Made by a program: the position numbers and the translations under genes. 64,000 bases of DNA from an uncultured Lachnospiraceae bacterium. GTDB taxonomy: Bacteria; Bacillota; Clostridia; Lachnospirales; Lachnospiraceae. The notes beneath the pieces are model-generated. The model worked only from the letters and a program-made list of their open reading frames with translations. It searched no databases and was not told where the DNA came from. Shown piece after piece: positions 18,080 to 26,659 of the stretch; within the stretch, counting starts at the first letter, position 1, and each line of letters starts with the position of its first letter. The stretch covers positions 142,302 through 206,301 of the forward strand of contig CAJTPS010000003.1 in the NCBI GenBank assembly GCA_910578555.1, in the 5' to 3' direction.

Positions 18080-19618
18080 GTGAGTCACGTGAGCGGGGTC
18101 AAGTTTTCAGCGGAACAGATGGATAAACTGAAGAATGCCATGAACAGGGCGTCAATGCCGGGGACGTCATCGATATCGGTATCGGCTGAACAGTCTGTTT
18201 CGGATACGGCACAGAGTGACGGATGGAATCCGCATGGTACGAATCTTGCGAAGGGTACTTATTTGCGGATTGAGGAAGATGAAATGACGGCGTGGCTCTA
18301 TCTGGCACCCCCTGATCACGGGCAGATCTATACGAAGGGTGAACTTATGACCTATCTGGAGAAAAGCGGTGTGGTCAAAGGGTACCACAGTTCCAATCTG
18401 TCTGCTATGATTAAGAAGCAGGTATACGACAGGGAAATACTGGTTGCAAAGGGTGCGGAGATCATACCGGGGCAGGACGGGTATTTTGAATATCTGTTTT
18501 CGCCGGAGGAATACGGCGTGCCTAAGATCAGAGAAGACGGTTCCGTGGATTACACGAATATGAGCGCGCTTCAGAATGTGCGCAAGGGCGACAAAGTCGC
18601 GATTTATCATTATGCGGTGCAGGGAACAGACGGATACACAGTATGCGGTACGGAGATGAAAGTGACGCCGGCCAGAGATCTGCCTCCTATGCGCGGCAAG
18701 GGGATTCTGCGGGAAAATAATATATATTATGCCCAGTCTGACGGCAAGATCGAGGTCAAGGACGGCAAGGTGGATATCCAGAATGTCCATGAGATCATGG
18801 GTGACGTGAATATGATCATCGGTAAGATAGAGTTTTTCGGTGATGTGATTATTAACGGTAACGTGGAGAGCGGTGTGACGATCCGGGCCGGACGTAATAT
18901 CGAGATTCATGGCACTACCGGAGCCGCAACGCTTTTTGCGGGCGGTGACGTGGTCTTAAGCCGGGGGATTCAGGGCGGCGGTAAGATATCCGCCAGAGGC
19001 AGTGTTTTTGCGGATTTCATAGAGAATACAACGGTGGAGGCCGGTGGTATGGTTCAGTCCAATACGATTCTGAACGCACAGATATCGGCGAAAAATAAAG
19101 TGATCACTACGGGCAAAAAAGGCTGTATCATAGGCGGATATGTACATGGCCTGAAAGGAATCGAGGCGATGGCTGCAGGCAGTGATGTGGAAGTCAAGAC
19201 GATACTGCACTGTGGATATGAGGCTGCGGCTTATGAGAAGCTGCTGGATGTGAGACGAAGAGAGAACGAGACGAAGGATAAATTGTCTGAACTGGTAGAG
19301 ACTATGACGGAGGCACTGCGTGAGAAGCGTATGCGCGGTTCCAGCACGGCCGCCAGTACGGAGGCGAAGCTGTCCGAATGGAATCTGCTCAAAGACCAGT
19401 ATTTCGAGGAACTGGATAAGATCGGCAGGGACCGGGAGACTCTGGAGGAGACCATGGAAGAGAGCCGGGGCGCCTATATTAAGGTTGACGGTCATATTTA
19501 CCGCAATGTGATCATCAGTATCAATGCGGAACAGATGGTGCTGGACCGGAATACTTCTTTCATGAAATACAGTGCGGACAGAGGAATCATAGAGGGCGTG
19601 GTGATCGTTCATCATTAG
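18080..19618 (+). CDS. FapA family protein (DUF342)
   Basis: A 512-residue cytoplasmic protein of the FapA/DUF342 family: an N-terminal regulatory part, a central right-handed beta-helix rich in Gly-Asn turns (for example GDVIINGNVESGVTIRAG and its repeats, residues ~250-370), then a coiled coil (residues ~390-460, Glu/Arg-rich) and a short C-terminal part. Such proteins are linked to cell-surface or sporulation-related localisation in Firmicutes, but their biochemical role is unsettled. Start could be GTG 18080 or the in-frame GTG at 18089, the latter having GTGAGGTGAG upstream. It precedes folC by 51 bp. Confidence 0.8.
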   Translation: MSHVSGVKFSAEQMDKLKNAMNRASMPGTSSISVSAEQSVSDTAQSDGWNPHGTNLAKGTYLRIEEDEMTAWLYLAPPDHGQIYTKGELMTYLEKSGVVKGYHSSNLSAMIKKQVYDREILVAKGAEIIPGQDGYFEYLFSPEEYGVPKIREDGSVDYTNMSALQNVRKGDKVAIYHYAVQGTDGYTVCGTEMKVTPARDLPPMRGKGILRENNIYYAQSDGKIEVKDGKVDIQNVHEIMGDVNMIIGKIEFFGDVIINGNVESGVTIRAGRNIEIHGTTGAATLFAGGDVVLSRGIQGGGKISARGSVFADFIENTTVEAGGMVQSNTILNAQISAKNKVITTGKKGCIIGGYVHGLKGIEAMAAGSDVEVKTILHCGYEAAAYEKLLDVRRRENETKDKLSELVETMTEALREKRMRGSSTAASTEAKLSEWNLLKDQYFEELDKIGRDRETLEETMEESRGAYIKVDGHIYRNVIISINAEQMVLDRNTSFMKYSADRGIIEGVVIVHH

Positions 19619-19669
19619 CGGTGAGTAATCTGCAGGCATGAGGGCGGCATAGCAGGAAGCTGGAATAAT

Positions 19670-20989
19670 ATGATGAAACAAATAAATACTTACCGGGAGG
19701 CTGAGGCGTATATCAGTGATATTCCGAGGTTTACCGGGAAAAACAGCATGGAGGATACCCGCAGATTTCTGGAGCATATGGGGAATCCGACGCAGAACTG
19801 TAAGATAATTCACATAGCAGGCACAAACGGAAAAGGTTCCGTTTGTGCTTATTTGTGTTCGGTGTTAAGAGAAGCGGGAATCAGTAACGGCATGTTCACA
19901 TCTCCGCATTTGGTAACGATGCGGGAGCGGTTTACACTGGATGGCAGAATCATGGACGAGCAGGAGTTTATGGCGGCTTTCAGGAAGGTGGCAGAGAAGC
20001 TGTCCGATCTGCCGCCGGAGCTTGCCGCTAAGGCCTATCACCCCAGCTTCTTTGAGTTTCTGTTCTTTATGGCGATGTCGTTCTTCGGGGAGGCGGGCGT
20101 GGAGTACCTGGTGCTGGAGACAGGGCTGGGCGGCAGGCTGGACGCAACGAATGCAGTACAGGATAAGGCGCTGTGCGTCATTACGCAGATCGGATACGAT
20201 CATACGGAACATCTGGGAGAAACGTTATGGCAGATTGCCGGAGAAAAGGCGGGAATCATGCGCTGCGGTGTACCGGTCGTATATCCTGACAGACAGGAGG
20301 ATGTGACAAAGCAAATGGAAGAACACGCGCGGTTTGTCGGCGCGAAGACGGTACCTTTGGCGATGCAGGCGATAAAAGAAATTAAGATTCATCATAAAAC
20401 AATTGATTTTTCTCTCCATTTAAACTATTATGGTTATATTGGTTTTACTGTGTCCACCGCAGCTGTCTATCAGGTTGAAAATGCTGCGCTGGCTCTGAAA
20501 GCGTTGGAGCAGCTTAGGGATGACCGGATTACGGTGCCTGTGATGCAGGCGGGAATCCATGGCATGGTCTGGGAGGGCAGAATGGAGGAGATCCTGCCGG
20601 CCGTATTTCTGGACGGCGCTCACAACATAGACGGAATCCGGGCTTTGCTGGATACGGTGAGATCACAACCCTGTCACGGAAGACGCAGGCTGCTTTTTTC
20701 TATGGTGAAGGACAAGCAGTATGAAAGTGTGATCAGAGAAATCGCGCTGTCGGGGTTGTTTGACGAGATCGGTCTGGCGGCGCTGAATGGTGAGCGTGCC
20801 CTGCCGCTTCATGTGTTGGAAGATTCCTACGGGCAGTATACCGGATTGCATTGCAAGGCTTACGAAGATTTAGAGACGGCATTCGGCAGTCTGGCACTTA
20901 ATAAAGAGGAAGAGGATATCGTGTATATTGCCGGTTCGTTATATTTGGCGGGCGAGATCAAAGCCCTTTTGCTGAAGCAAGTAGATTGA
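19670..20989 (+). CDS. folC: Bifunctional folylpolyglutamate / dihydrofolate synthase
   Basis: Mur-ligase-fold enzyme adding glutamate to (dihydro)folate or dihydropteroate in folate metabolism. The P-loop HIAGTNGKGSVCAYL is near residue 50, the Mg/omega-loop region follows (FTSPHLVTMRERF), and LETGLGGRLDATN and the C-terminal domain hinge FLDGAHNIDG are all present. Length (439) is typical. It is read in the same direction as the FapA-like gene and two downstream genes. Confidence 0.95.
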   Translation: MMKQINTYREAEAYISDIPRFTGKNSMEDTRRFLEHMGNPTQNCKIIHIAGTNGKGSVCAYLCSVLREAGISNGMFTSPHLVTMRERFTLDGRIMDEQEFMAAFRKVAEKLSDLPPELAAKAYHPSFFEFLFFMAMSFFGEAGVEYLVLETGLGGRLDATNAVQDKALCVITQIGYDHTEHLGETLWQIAGEKAGIMRCGVPVVYPDRQEDVTKQMEEHARFVGAKTVPLAMQAIKEIKIHHKTIDFSLHLNYYGYIGFTVSTAAVYQVENAALALKALEQLRDDRITVPVMQAGIHGMVWEGRMEEILPAVFLDGAHNIDGIRALLDTVRSQPCHGRRRLLFSMVKDKQYESVIREIALSGLFDEIGLAALNGERALPLHVLEDSYGQYTGLHCKAYEDLETAFGSLALNKEEEDIVYIAGSLYLAGEIKALLLKQVD

Positions 20990-21023
20990 AAATGCAGGCT
21001 GAGAGAAAGGCATAGGCATTCGT

Positions 21024-21176
21024 ATGATTAATTTTGAGGAAGAGTTAAAGAAATTCCATCCCAGCTTAGAGGTTGAGGACGCGGAAGAAGCGATATATAA
21101 TCAGGATTTGACGGATATGGCGGATCTGATGGTGAAGGTTGTAAAAGAATCGAAGAAAATGGGCGTTACAGAATAG
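21024..21176 (+). CDS. Small acidic conserved-looking protein, unknown
   Basis: A 50-residue acidic protein (starts MINFEEELKKFHPSLEVEDA) encoded in the gap between folC and the TPR gene, with GAGAAAGGCA upstream. Highly charged, predicted helical, no membrane segment, no domain I recognise. Its codon use matches the neighbours and it fits tightly (34 bp after folC, 13 bp before the next gene), so I think it is real. Confidence 0.65.
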   Translation: MINFEEELKKFHPSLEVEDAEEAIYNQDLTDMADLMVKVVKESKKMGVTE

Positions 21177-21189
21177 AGGATTGGCATAG

Positions 21190-22608
21190 ATGATTTGTTA
21201 TCAGTGTGGATGTAATCTGTCCGAGCACGACTTTTGCACGAGTTGTGGTGCCGATGTAGCCCTGTATAAGAAGATTATATATATATCCAACCGGTTCTAT
21301 AATGAGGGGTTGGAGCGGGCAAATGTCAGGGATCTGACAGGTGCGATTACGAGTTTGAGACAGAGTTTAAAGTTTAATAAAAATAACGTGGAAGCGCGCA
21401 ATCTGCTCGGTCTTGTATATTTTGAGACGGGTGAAGTCGTGGCGGCGCTCAGTGAGTGGGTTATCAGTAAGAACCTGCGTCCGAAGAAGAATATAGCAGA
21501 TGATTATATTGATATGATCCAGACGAATCAGAACCGTCTGGATACCATCAATCAGACAATCAAGAAATATAATCAGGCACTTACCTATTGTAATCAGGAA
21601 AGTCTGGATCTGGCTGTGATACAGCTTAAGAAGGTATTATCATTAAATCCCAGATTTATCAGGGCGCATCAGCTTCTTGCTCTTTTGTATATCAACAGTG
21701 AAGAGTGGGAGAAAGCGAAGAGAGAATTGACGAAGTGTCTGGAGATTGACACGAATAATATCGCAACACTGCGTTATCTGAAAGAAGTGGACGAGATGCT
21801 TATGCCGGAGGAAGGCGTCAAGAATCCTCCGAAGAAAAAGCATAAATCAGATGACATTATCAAATATCAGAGCGGAAATGAGACGATCATCCAGCCCGTA
21901 AATGTGAAGGAGGGCAGGGGGGTCACATCGTTATTAAATCTCGGAATCGGAATTATTATCGGCGTTGCGATTGCGGTGTTTTTGATTCTGCCGGCCAGGA
22001 TACAGACGGCCAAGGCCGGGATTGACGAGAATCTGCGCAAGGTGAGCGAACAGTTGGACGCGAAGACGGCCACCATAGACGAGCAGCGGCAGCAGATCGA
22101 AGAACTGACCGAACAAAATAATAATCTGGAGCAGGATCTGCAGGCATATCTTGGAACAGACGGTACCTTACAGTCGGTAGACAGTCTGATGAAGGCGGCG
22201 GGGGCGTATCTGACCAATCCGGAAGAGGTTACGGCAGTGGCGGATTATCTGGAGGAGATCGAGGCGGAAGACCCTGACGGTGAGACGAGTAATTCCGAGG
22301 CGTTTGAAAGCCTCTACAATACGCTGCTGGCACTGGTGGGACCGGATATTGCAAAGGCGTATTATGATGATGGATATGAAGCGTACAGACAGGAGAATTA
22401 CGCGGATGCGATCCCGAATCTCGAGAAGGCATTCAAGTATGACGCAACCAACGGAGAGGCGCTTTACAATCTTGCCAATGCATATTACCGCATAGGCGAG
22501 GAAGAGAAAGCCAGAGCGACTTATTTACAGATTATACAGCTGTTCCCGGGCACCGAGAAAGCGAGCAAATCCGAAGCATTCTTAGAAGAGATGGGCAGTG
22601 AGGACTAG
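21190..22608 (+). CDS. TPR-repeat membrane protein with N-terminal zinc ribbon
   Basis: A 472-residue protein. Residues 1-20 hold a zinc ribbon (CYQCGCNLSEHDFCTSCG, CxxC twice). Residues ~35-205 form TPR repeats, followed by a basic linker, one transmembrane helix (~LGIGIIIGVAIAVFLIL, near residue 255), a coiled coil (~275-320) and two more TPR units at the C-terminus (AIPNLEKAF..., ALYNLANAYYRIGEEEKA). The layout suggests cytoplasmic and extracytoplasmic TPR scaffolds joined across the membrane. Function unknown; it lies just upstream of the spoIIA operon. Confidence 0.75.
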   Translation: MICYQCGCNLSEHDFCTSCGADVALYKKIIYISNRFYNEGLERANVRDLTGAITSLRQSLKFNKNNVEARNLLGLVYFETGEVVAALSEWVISKNLRPKKNIADDYIDMIQTNQNRLDTINQTIKKYNQALTYCNQESLDLAVIQLKKVLSLNPRFIRAHQLLALLYINSEEWEKAKRELTKCLEIDTNNIATLRYLKEVDEMLMPEEGVKNPPKKKHKSDDIIKYQSGNETIIQPVNVKEGRGVTSLLNLGIGIIIGVAIAVFLILPARIQTAKAGIDENLRKVSEQLDAKTATIDEQRQQIEELTEQNNNLEQDLQAYLGTDGTLQSVDSLMKAAGAYLTNPEEVTAVADYLEEIEAEDPDGETSNSEAFESLYNTLLALVGPDIAKAYYDDGYEAYRQENYADAIPNLEKAFKYDATNGEALYNLANAYYRIGEEEKARATYLQIIQLFPGTEKASKSEAFLEEMGSED

Positions 22609-22700
22609 AAGCTGCCGGCCGGGTGATGAAGATGACGGCGTGATCTGCAGGATTGCTGTGAAACGATAACAGAGATAAAAGTAATAAAGACACGAAAGAG

Positions 22701-22728
22701 AAAGGACATGGCAAATGCCATGTCCTTT
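22701..22728. terminator. Strong hairpin between TPR gene and spoIIA operon
   Basis: AAAGGACATGGC and GCCATGTCCTTT form a perfect 12-bp stem with an AAAT loop. A T-run does not follow on the plus strand, but the minus strand reads into a T-rich stretch. It probably insulates the sporulation operon from the TPR gene. Confidence 0.6.
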
Positions 22729-22765
22729 CGGCGTGCATAAGGTAAAAAAGAATCAGGAAGGTTCC

Positions 22766-22800
22766 GAGTTTGCGAAGCAAATCTCGCGATTGAGCGCCAG
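22766..22800. repeat. Hairpin repeat copy 2 plus palindrome upstream of spoIIAA
   Basis: GAGTTTGC-GAA-GCAAATCTC (22766-22785) is a copy of the dispersed GAA-loop hairpin. Directly after it is a second palindrome, ATTGAGCGC-CA-GCGCTCAAT. They end about 10 bases before the spoIIAA ribosome-binding site, so they would be in its 5' UTR. Confidence 0.6.
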
Positions 22801-22830
22801 CGCTCAATCCAGGAAAGGAGTTTACATAAT

Positions 22831-23145
22831 ATGGAGGATTTTAAAATCATTGACAATTACCTGATGATAAGGCTTCCGGATGAGGTGGATCACCACATAT
22901 CGGTTGACATAAGTGCAAAAGCGGATCGATATATTCTGTCGAAGAAAGTAGGAAATGTGGTGTTTGATTTTGAGCGGACAACCTTTATGGACAGTTCCGG
23001 GATCGGGATCATTCTGGGCAGGTATAAGAAGATTTCCTGCTTCGGCGGCAAAGTATATGCGATCAATGCCAACAACAGGATACGCAGGATATTACTGCTG
23101 TCCGGATTGCAGAATATTGTGGAAATCATGGAAAACAAGATGTAA
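22831..23145 (+). CDS. spoIIAA: Anti-sigma F factor antagonist
   Basis: STAS-domain anti-anti-sigma factor of forespore sigma-F control, 104 residues. The phosphorylation loop FMDSSGIGIILGRYK (Ser at 55-56) is the SpoIIAA signature. It binds SpoIIAB when dephosphorylated, freeing sigma F. GGAAAGGAG precedes the ATG. The gene order AA-AB-sigF that follows confirms identity. Confidence 0.97.
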   Translation: MEDFKIIDNYLMIRLPDEVDHHISVDISAKADRYILSKKVGNVVFDFERTTFMDSSGIGIILGRYKKISCFGGKVYAINANNRIRRILLLSGLQNIVEIMENKM

Positions 23146-23235
23146 AGCGGACATTTTCCGCAGTGGCGGAAGCAGGCGGTAGAAGGAGGTTAAGATATGT
23201 CCGGGAGAGCGCCGGAGATCGTAAAGGAGGACGAG

Positions 23236-23724
23236 ATGATAGAGATAATTGAGAAGAGGAACACGGATAAGATGACAAATGAGATGCGGATTGAGTTCGC
23301 GGCAGTGTCGGACAACGAGGCGTTTGCGAGAATGGCTGTGGCGGCTTTTATCACGCCGCTGAATCCCACGCTGGAGGAGATGTCGGATGTGAAGACTGCC
23401 GTGTCCGAGGCGGTTACGAACGCAATTATACACGGTTATGAAAACAAGGGAAGTCTGGAGGACAGAATACATATGGGCTGTATCCTGCGGGGCGACGTGC
23501 TGGAGGTGGAGATCGTGGACAGAGGTGTCGGCATAGCAGATGTGGGAATGGCGATGGAGCCGCTGTATACTTCACGGCCGGATCTGGAGCGTTCGGGTAT
23601 GGGATTTGCCTTTATGGAGGCATTTATGGATAATCTGGAGGTTTGCTCCGATGTCGGATTCGGAACGTCGGTCAGGATGTATAAGAAGATCGGTATCAGT
23701 TCATGGATCAACAGCGAGGAATAG
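23236..23724 (+). CDS. spoIIAB: Anti-sigma F factor, serine kinase
   Basis: GHKL-fold kinase and anti-sigma factor that holds sigma F and phosphorylates SpoIIAA. The N box (VSEAVTNAIIHGYEN) and G boxes (DRGVGIAD; GMGFAFMEAFMD) are clear. Three in-frame starts compete: 23197 (AAGGAGG, 7-base spacer), 23236 (AAAGGAGG, 5-base spacer) and 23272, which best matches the usual protein N-terminus (MTNEMRIEF). I list 23236 as a compromise. Two strong ribosome-binding sites in tandem before one gene are unusual. Confidence 0.93.
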   Translation: MIEIIEKRNTDKMTNEMRIEFAAVSDNEAFARMAVAAFITPLNPTLEEMSDVKTAVSEAVTNAIIHGYENKGSLEDRIHMGCILRGDVLEVEIVDRGVGIADVGMAMEPLYTSRPDLERSGMGFAFMEAFMDNLEVCSDVGFGTSVRMYKKIGISSWINSEE

Positions 23725-23727
23725 CCG

Positions 23728-24501
23728 ATGGAAGAGACTGCCACACTAATTGAAAGATCACAGGCAGGAGATAAAGCAGCAAGAGAGAGACTGATTGAGG
23801 AAAATCTGGGGCTGGTGCGTCATATCGTGAAGCGCTTTGCCGGACGCGGATATGATATGGAGGACTTGTTTCAGATCGGATGTATCGGTTTGATGAAGGC
23901 AATTGACAAATTTGACTTAAAATACGAAGTACGGTTTTCCACCTATGCAGTGCCTATGATACAAGGGGAGATCAAGCGGTTCTTAAGGGATGACGGGATG
24001 GTTAAGGTAAGCCGGACACTGAAGGAAAACGGCTGGAAAGTGAAACAGGCGGCTGAGCGGCTGTCCCAGCAGCTGGGCCGGGATGCCAGTCTGCAGGAGC
24101 TGTCGGAGGCAACAGGGATCACAGCAGAAGATATCGTGCTGGCGATGGACGCCAATGTGGAGGTGGAGTCGATCTATAAATCTATCTACCAGTCCGACGG
24201 GAATGAGATCTATCTGGTTGATCAGGTCGTGGGCGGCAGCAATGGCATGAATTATAACGGTGTTGGGCGGACTGTGCTGAGCGGCAGCAGTCATGAAGAT
24301 ACGGAGAAGGAGCGGATTCTGAATCATATGCTGCTGGAACAGCTCTTGGGAAAGCTTGACGACAGGGAGATGGAGCTGATTCGTATGCGTTATTTTCAGG
24401 ATAAAACACAGGTGGAAGTGGCGAAGCATATGGGAATCAGCCAGGTTCAGGTGAGCCGTATGGAGAAACGCATTCTGTTGCAACTCAGAGAGGAAGTATG
24501 A
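23728..24501 (+). CDS. sigF: RNA polymerase sporulation sigma factor F
   Basis: Forespore-specific sigma-70 factor, 257 residues. Region 2 (LVRHIVKRFAGRGYDMEDLFQIGCIGLMKAIDKFD, with the RFSTYAVPMIQGEIKRFLRDDG segment), region 3 and region 4 (QVEVAKHMGISQVQVSRMEKRI) are complete. It starts 3 bp after spoIIAB, as in the canonical spoIIA operon. No terminator is obvious after it; the next 200 bp are AT-rich. Confidence 0.97.
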   Translation: MEETATLIERSQAGDKAARERLIEENLGLVRHIVKRFAGRGYDMEDLFQIGCIGLMKAIDKFDLKYEVRFSTYAVPMIQGEIKRFLRDDGMVKVSRTLKENGWKVKQAAERLSQQLGRDASLQELSEATGITAEDIVLAMDANVEVESIYKSIYQSDGNEIYLVDQVVGGSNGMNYNGVGRTVLSGSSHEDTEKERILNHMLLEQLLGKLDDREMELIRMRYFQDKTQVEVAKHMGISQVQVSRMEKRILLQLREEV

Positions 24502-24704
24502 TACTATAAAAAAGACAGAAAACAGGCACTGCAGTGACATAATGTTTACGAAAATGAATTGGTTTACATAAAGTAAGAAGAAAAAATCAAAGAAGTACAG
24601 GTTTATATAGCATATAAATGGAAAAAAATGAAAATATAGTTTACATAAAATTAGAAAAGAGTGGATGTTATAGTTAACATAATATACAAACAAGGAGAAA
24701 ACAC

Positions 24705-24881
24705 ATGAACACATTTTATTATGAGGTAGTCAGTATAGACGGAGACTACGCGAATCTAAAACGGACAGATACGGAAAGCGATGAAATCAAGCTTGTGGCG
24801 AGAGCGCTGCTTCCGCCGGAAATCATGGAGGGCACCCGCCTGCGGTATGAATTGATGACGTACGAAATAATACCCGGGTAA
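24705..24881 (+). CDS. Small protein downstream of sigF, unknown
   Basis: A 58-residue soluble protein with a good ribosome-binding site (CAAGGAGAAAAC). It begins MNTFYYEVVSIDGDYANLKR and looks like a small beta-rich domain. No known family recognised. It stands between sigF and the PilZ gene, 49 bp before the latter, and may be the first gene of that small c-di-GMP operon. Confidence 0.65.
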   Translation: MNTFYYEVVSIDGDYANLKRTDTESDEIKLVARALLPPEIMEGTRLRYELMTYEIIPG

Positions 24882-24929
24882 ACAACACGCAGCGGAAATC
24901 GGGAGAAGCATACATAAGGAACAGGACAG

Positions 24930-25538
24930 ATGAATGAGAGCACGATCAGAAACCGTAGAATACTCATTAAAAATATAGAAGACGGCGCATTGATTGCCGA
25001 TACCAGAATCCTGAGATTCAACAGCCTGACTAATTCTGTGACCATCAGCGCCGACAGTCTGGCGGACAGGAAATATTATCGCATTTCGGCCTTTATTTTC
25101 GCAGAAGAGTGTCTTTACGAACTGCACGGCACGATCAAAGGCGCTATGGTGGATAATGAGATCGAAGTGTTTCTGGGCAGGGGCAAGGAGAAGGAAGACA
25201 GGGCAAGAACAAGATATCCGGTGGAACTGGAGGGTGTGATAGAGGCAGTGCTGATAGATGACAGGGAGATATGCCTTCGTAAGCCGATGCGTATCCGAAC
25301 GATCAATATGAGTGCAAACGGTGTGCTGATGCAGGCGGGTGCAGGATGTTTTGCAGTGGGAGACGGTTTCGTGCTGAGGCTTAACATGGATAAGGGGTCA
25401 ATCGTTCTGGAATGCGGGATTGTCAGAATAGATCAGAGCGATATGCTGACGGAGGAGTATGGCTGCCGGATCAGCGGCATCCGCCTGGAACGGGGGACGA
25501 CAGATGAGCATCAGGAAACTACAGACACTTCCTGTTGA
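24930..25538 (+). CDS. PilZ-domain protein (putative c-di-GMP receptor)
   Basis: A 202-residue protein with a YcgR-N-like first half and a C-terminal PilZ domain. The c-di-GMP-binding motifs are visible: RxxxR as RARTR near residue 91 and the (D/N)xSxxG motif as NMSANG. It overlaps the HD-GYP gene by 35 bp, so a c-di-GMP effector and a c-di-GMP-degrading enzyme are made together. Effector output (motility, surface or sporulation) is unknown. Confidence 0.82.
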   Translation: MNESTIRNRRILIKNIEDGALIADTRILRFNSLTNSVTISADSLADRKYYRISAFIFAEECLYELHGTIKGAMVDNEIEVFLGRGKEKEDRARTRYPVELEGVIEAVLIDDREICLRKPMRIRTINMSANGVLMQAGAGCFAVGDGFVLRLNMDKGSIVLECGIVRIDQSDMLTEEYGCRISGIRLERGTTDEHQETTDTSC

Positions 25539-26589
25539 ATATTTATGGGACGGACTTGTATTAAAGGATGATATTTTTAATCATACGGGTGCAGTGCTGC
25601 TGCTGCGTAAGGGTGAGACGATCACCAGGGCGAAGCTGGATAAACTGATGCGGTTTTACGGGGACAGCAGAAACATTATGGTGTATGAAGACACCTATCT
25701 GGAGATCGTTTCGGATGAGCACGTGCCGATAGAGACCCGTCGGGAGATCACCGAGAGACGAACAGGATATACGAGGCTGCAGCAGAATGTGGGAGGTCTT
25801 TTCCATAGAAAGGACTATGAGCAGTGGCTTAACGATGAGCAGATGGCACCGTTGATGCGTGAAGTCGCGGGAAAACTGCAGGATTTTGATCCGGTGATGA
25901 TACTTTCCTGTATCAATTTTCCAAGACCCATGGATGAAGGATTGCAGCGGCACTGCCTCAACGTAGCGTTTCTGAACGGTATGCAGGCGGGGTGGCTTTC
26001 TCTGCCGCCGGAGGACGTGAATATGCTTGTTCTGGCAGGACTCCTGCATGATATCGGCAAGACGATGATTCCCGAGGATATTCTGAATGCGCCCCGGAGA
26101 CTGACGGAGGAAGAACTGGCGGTCATGCGCCGGCATCCGGTCTACTCGGACGAACTGCTGCAGGGTAAGTTTGATGACAATATCAGGATGGCGGCGCGCC
26201 ATCATCATGAAAAACTGACCGGACAGGGATATCCGGATGGTATTACGGGCGATGCGATCGGACTGTACGCCAGAATCACGGCCATATCCGACATTTATGA
26301 TGCCATGGTGTCCGCGAGGAGCTATAAGGGTGCGAAACTGCCGCTCGACGTATTTGATATGTTCTATGAAGAACAGTTTGAAGGACTGGACCGGAAACTT
26401 GTCATGAATTTTCTCAAAAACATGCGGAGCGAGTATATAAACAGACAGGTGATCATGTCCGACGGCGGGAGAGGAACGATACGATATATTCCGATCAATG
26501 ATGCGGATCATCCGATTATCCGACAGGGAGACGACATCCGGCAGACGGACGATGAATGGTACTGCAAAGAAATATTACCTGTTATTTAA
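25504..26589 (+). CDS. HD-GYP phosphodiesterase
   Basis: Predicted cyclic-di-GMP phosphodiesterase, 361 residues from the ATG at 25504 (GGGGGACG upstream), which lies inside the PilZ gene. The HD metal motif HDIGK is at about residue 182, followed by RRHP, HHEKLTGQGYP with the GYP signature at ~242-244, and SDIYDAM. The ~130-residue N-terminal region is not a recognised sensor domain. A longer in-frame start at 25459 is possible but has no ribosome-binding site. Confidence 0.9.
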   Translation: MSIRKLQTLPVEYLWDGLVLKDDIFNHTGAVLLLRKGETITRAKLDKLMRFYGDSRNIMVYEDTYLEIVSDEHVPIETRREITERRTGYTRLQQNVGGLFHRKDYEQWLNDEQMAPLMREVAGKLQDFDPVMILSCINFPRPMDEGLQRHCLNVAFLNGMQAGWLSLPPEDVNMLVLAGLLHDIGKTMIPEDILNAPRRLTEEELAVMRRHPVYSDELLQGKFDDNIRMAARHHHEKLTGQGYPDGITGDAIGLYARITAISDIYDAMVSARSYKGAKLPLDVFDMFYEEQFEGLDRKLVMNFLKNMRSEYINRQVIMSDGGRGTIRYIPINDADHPIIRQGDDIRQTDDEWYCKEILPVI

Positions 26590-26610
26590 TATATTGAATC
26601 AATAAATATA

Positions 26611-26649
26611 AGCTCGGTACAGGCAATAAATGCCTGTGCCGGGCTTTTT
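26611..26649 (+). terminator. Rho-independent terminator after the HD-GYP gene
   Basis: AGCTCGGTACAGGCA-ATAAA-TGCCTGTGCCGGGCT followed by TTTTT, a strong imperfect stem ending the PilZ/HD-GYP operon. Confidence 0.9.
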
Positions 26650-26659
26650 GTGTCACAGA

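Noticed and set aside
22755..22776. Sigma-H promoter for the spoIIA operon (AGGAAGG ... GAAGC)
   Set aside because: Only a partial match and overlapping the hairpin repeat; not strong enough to report as a feature.
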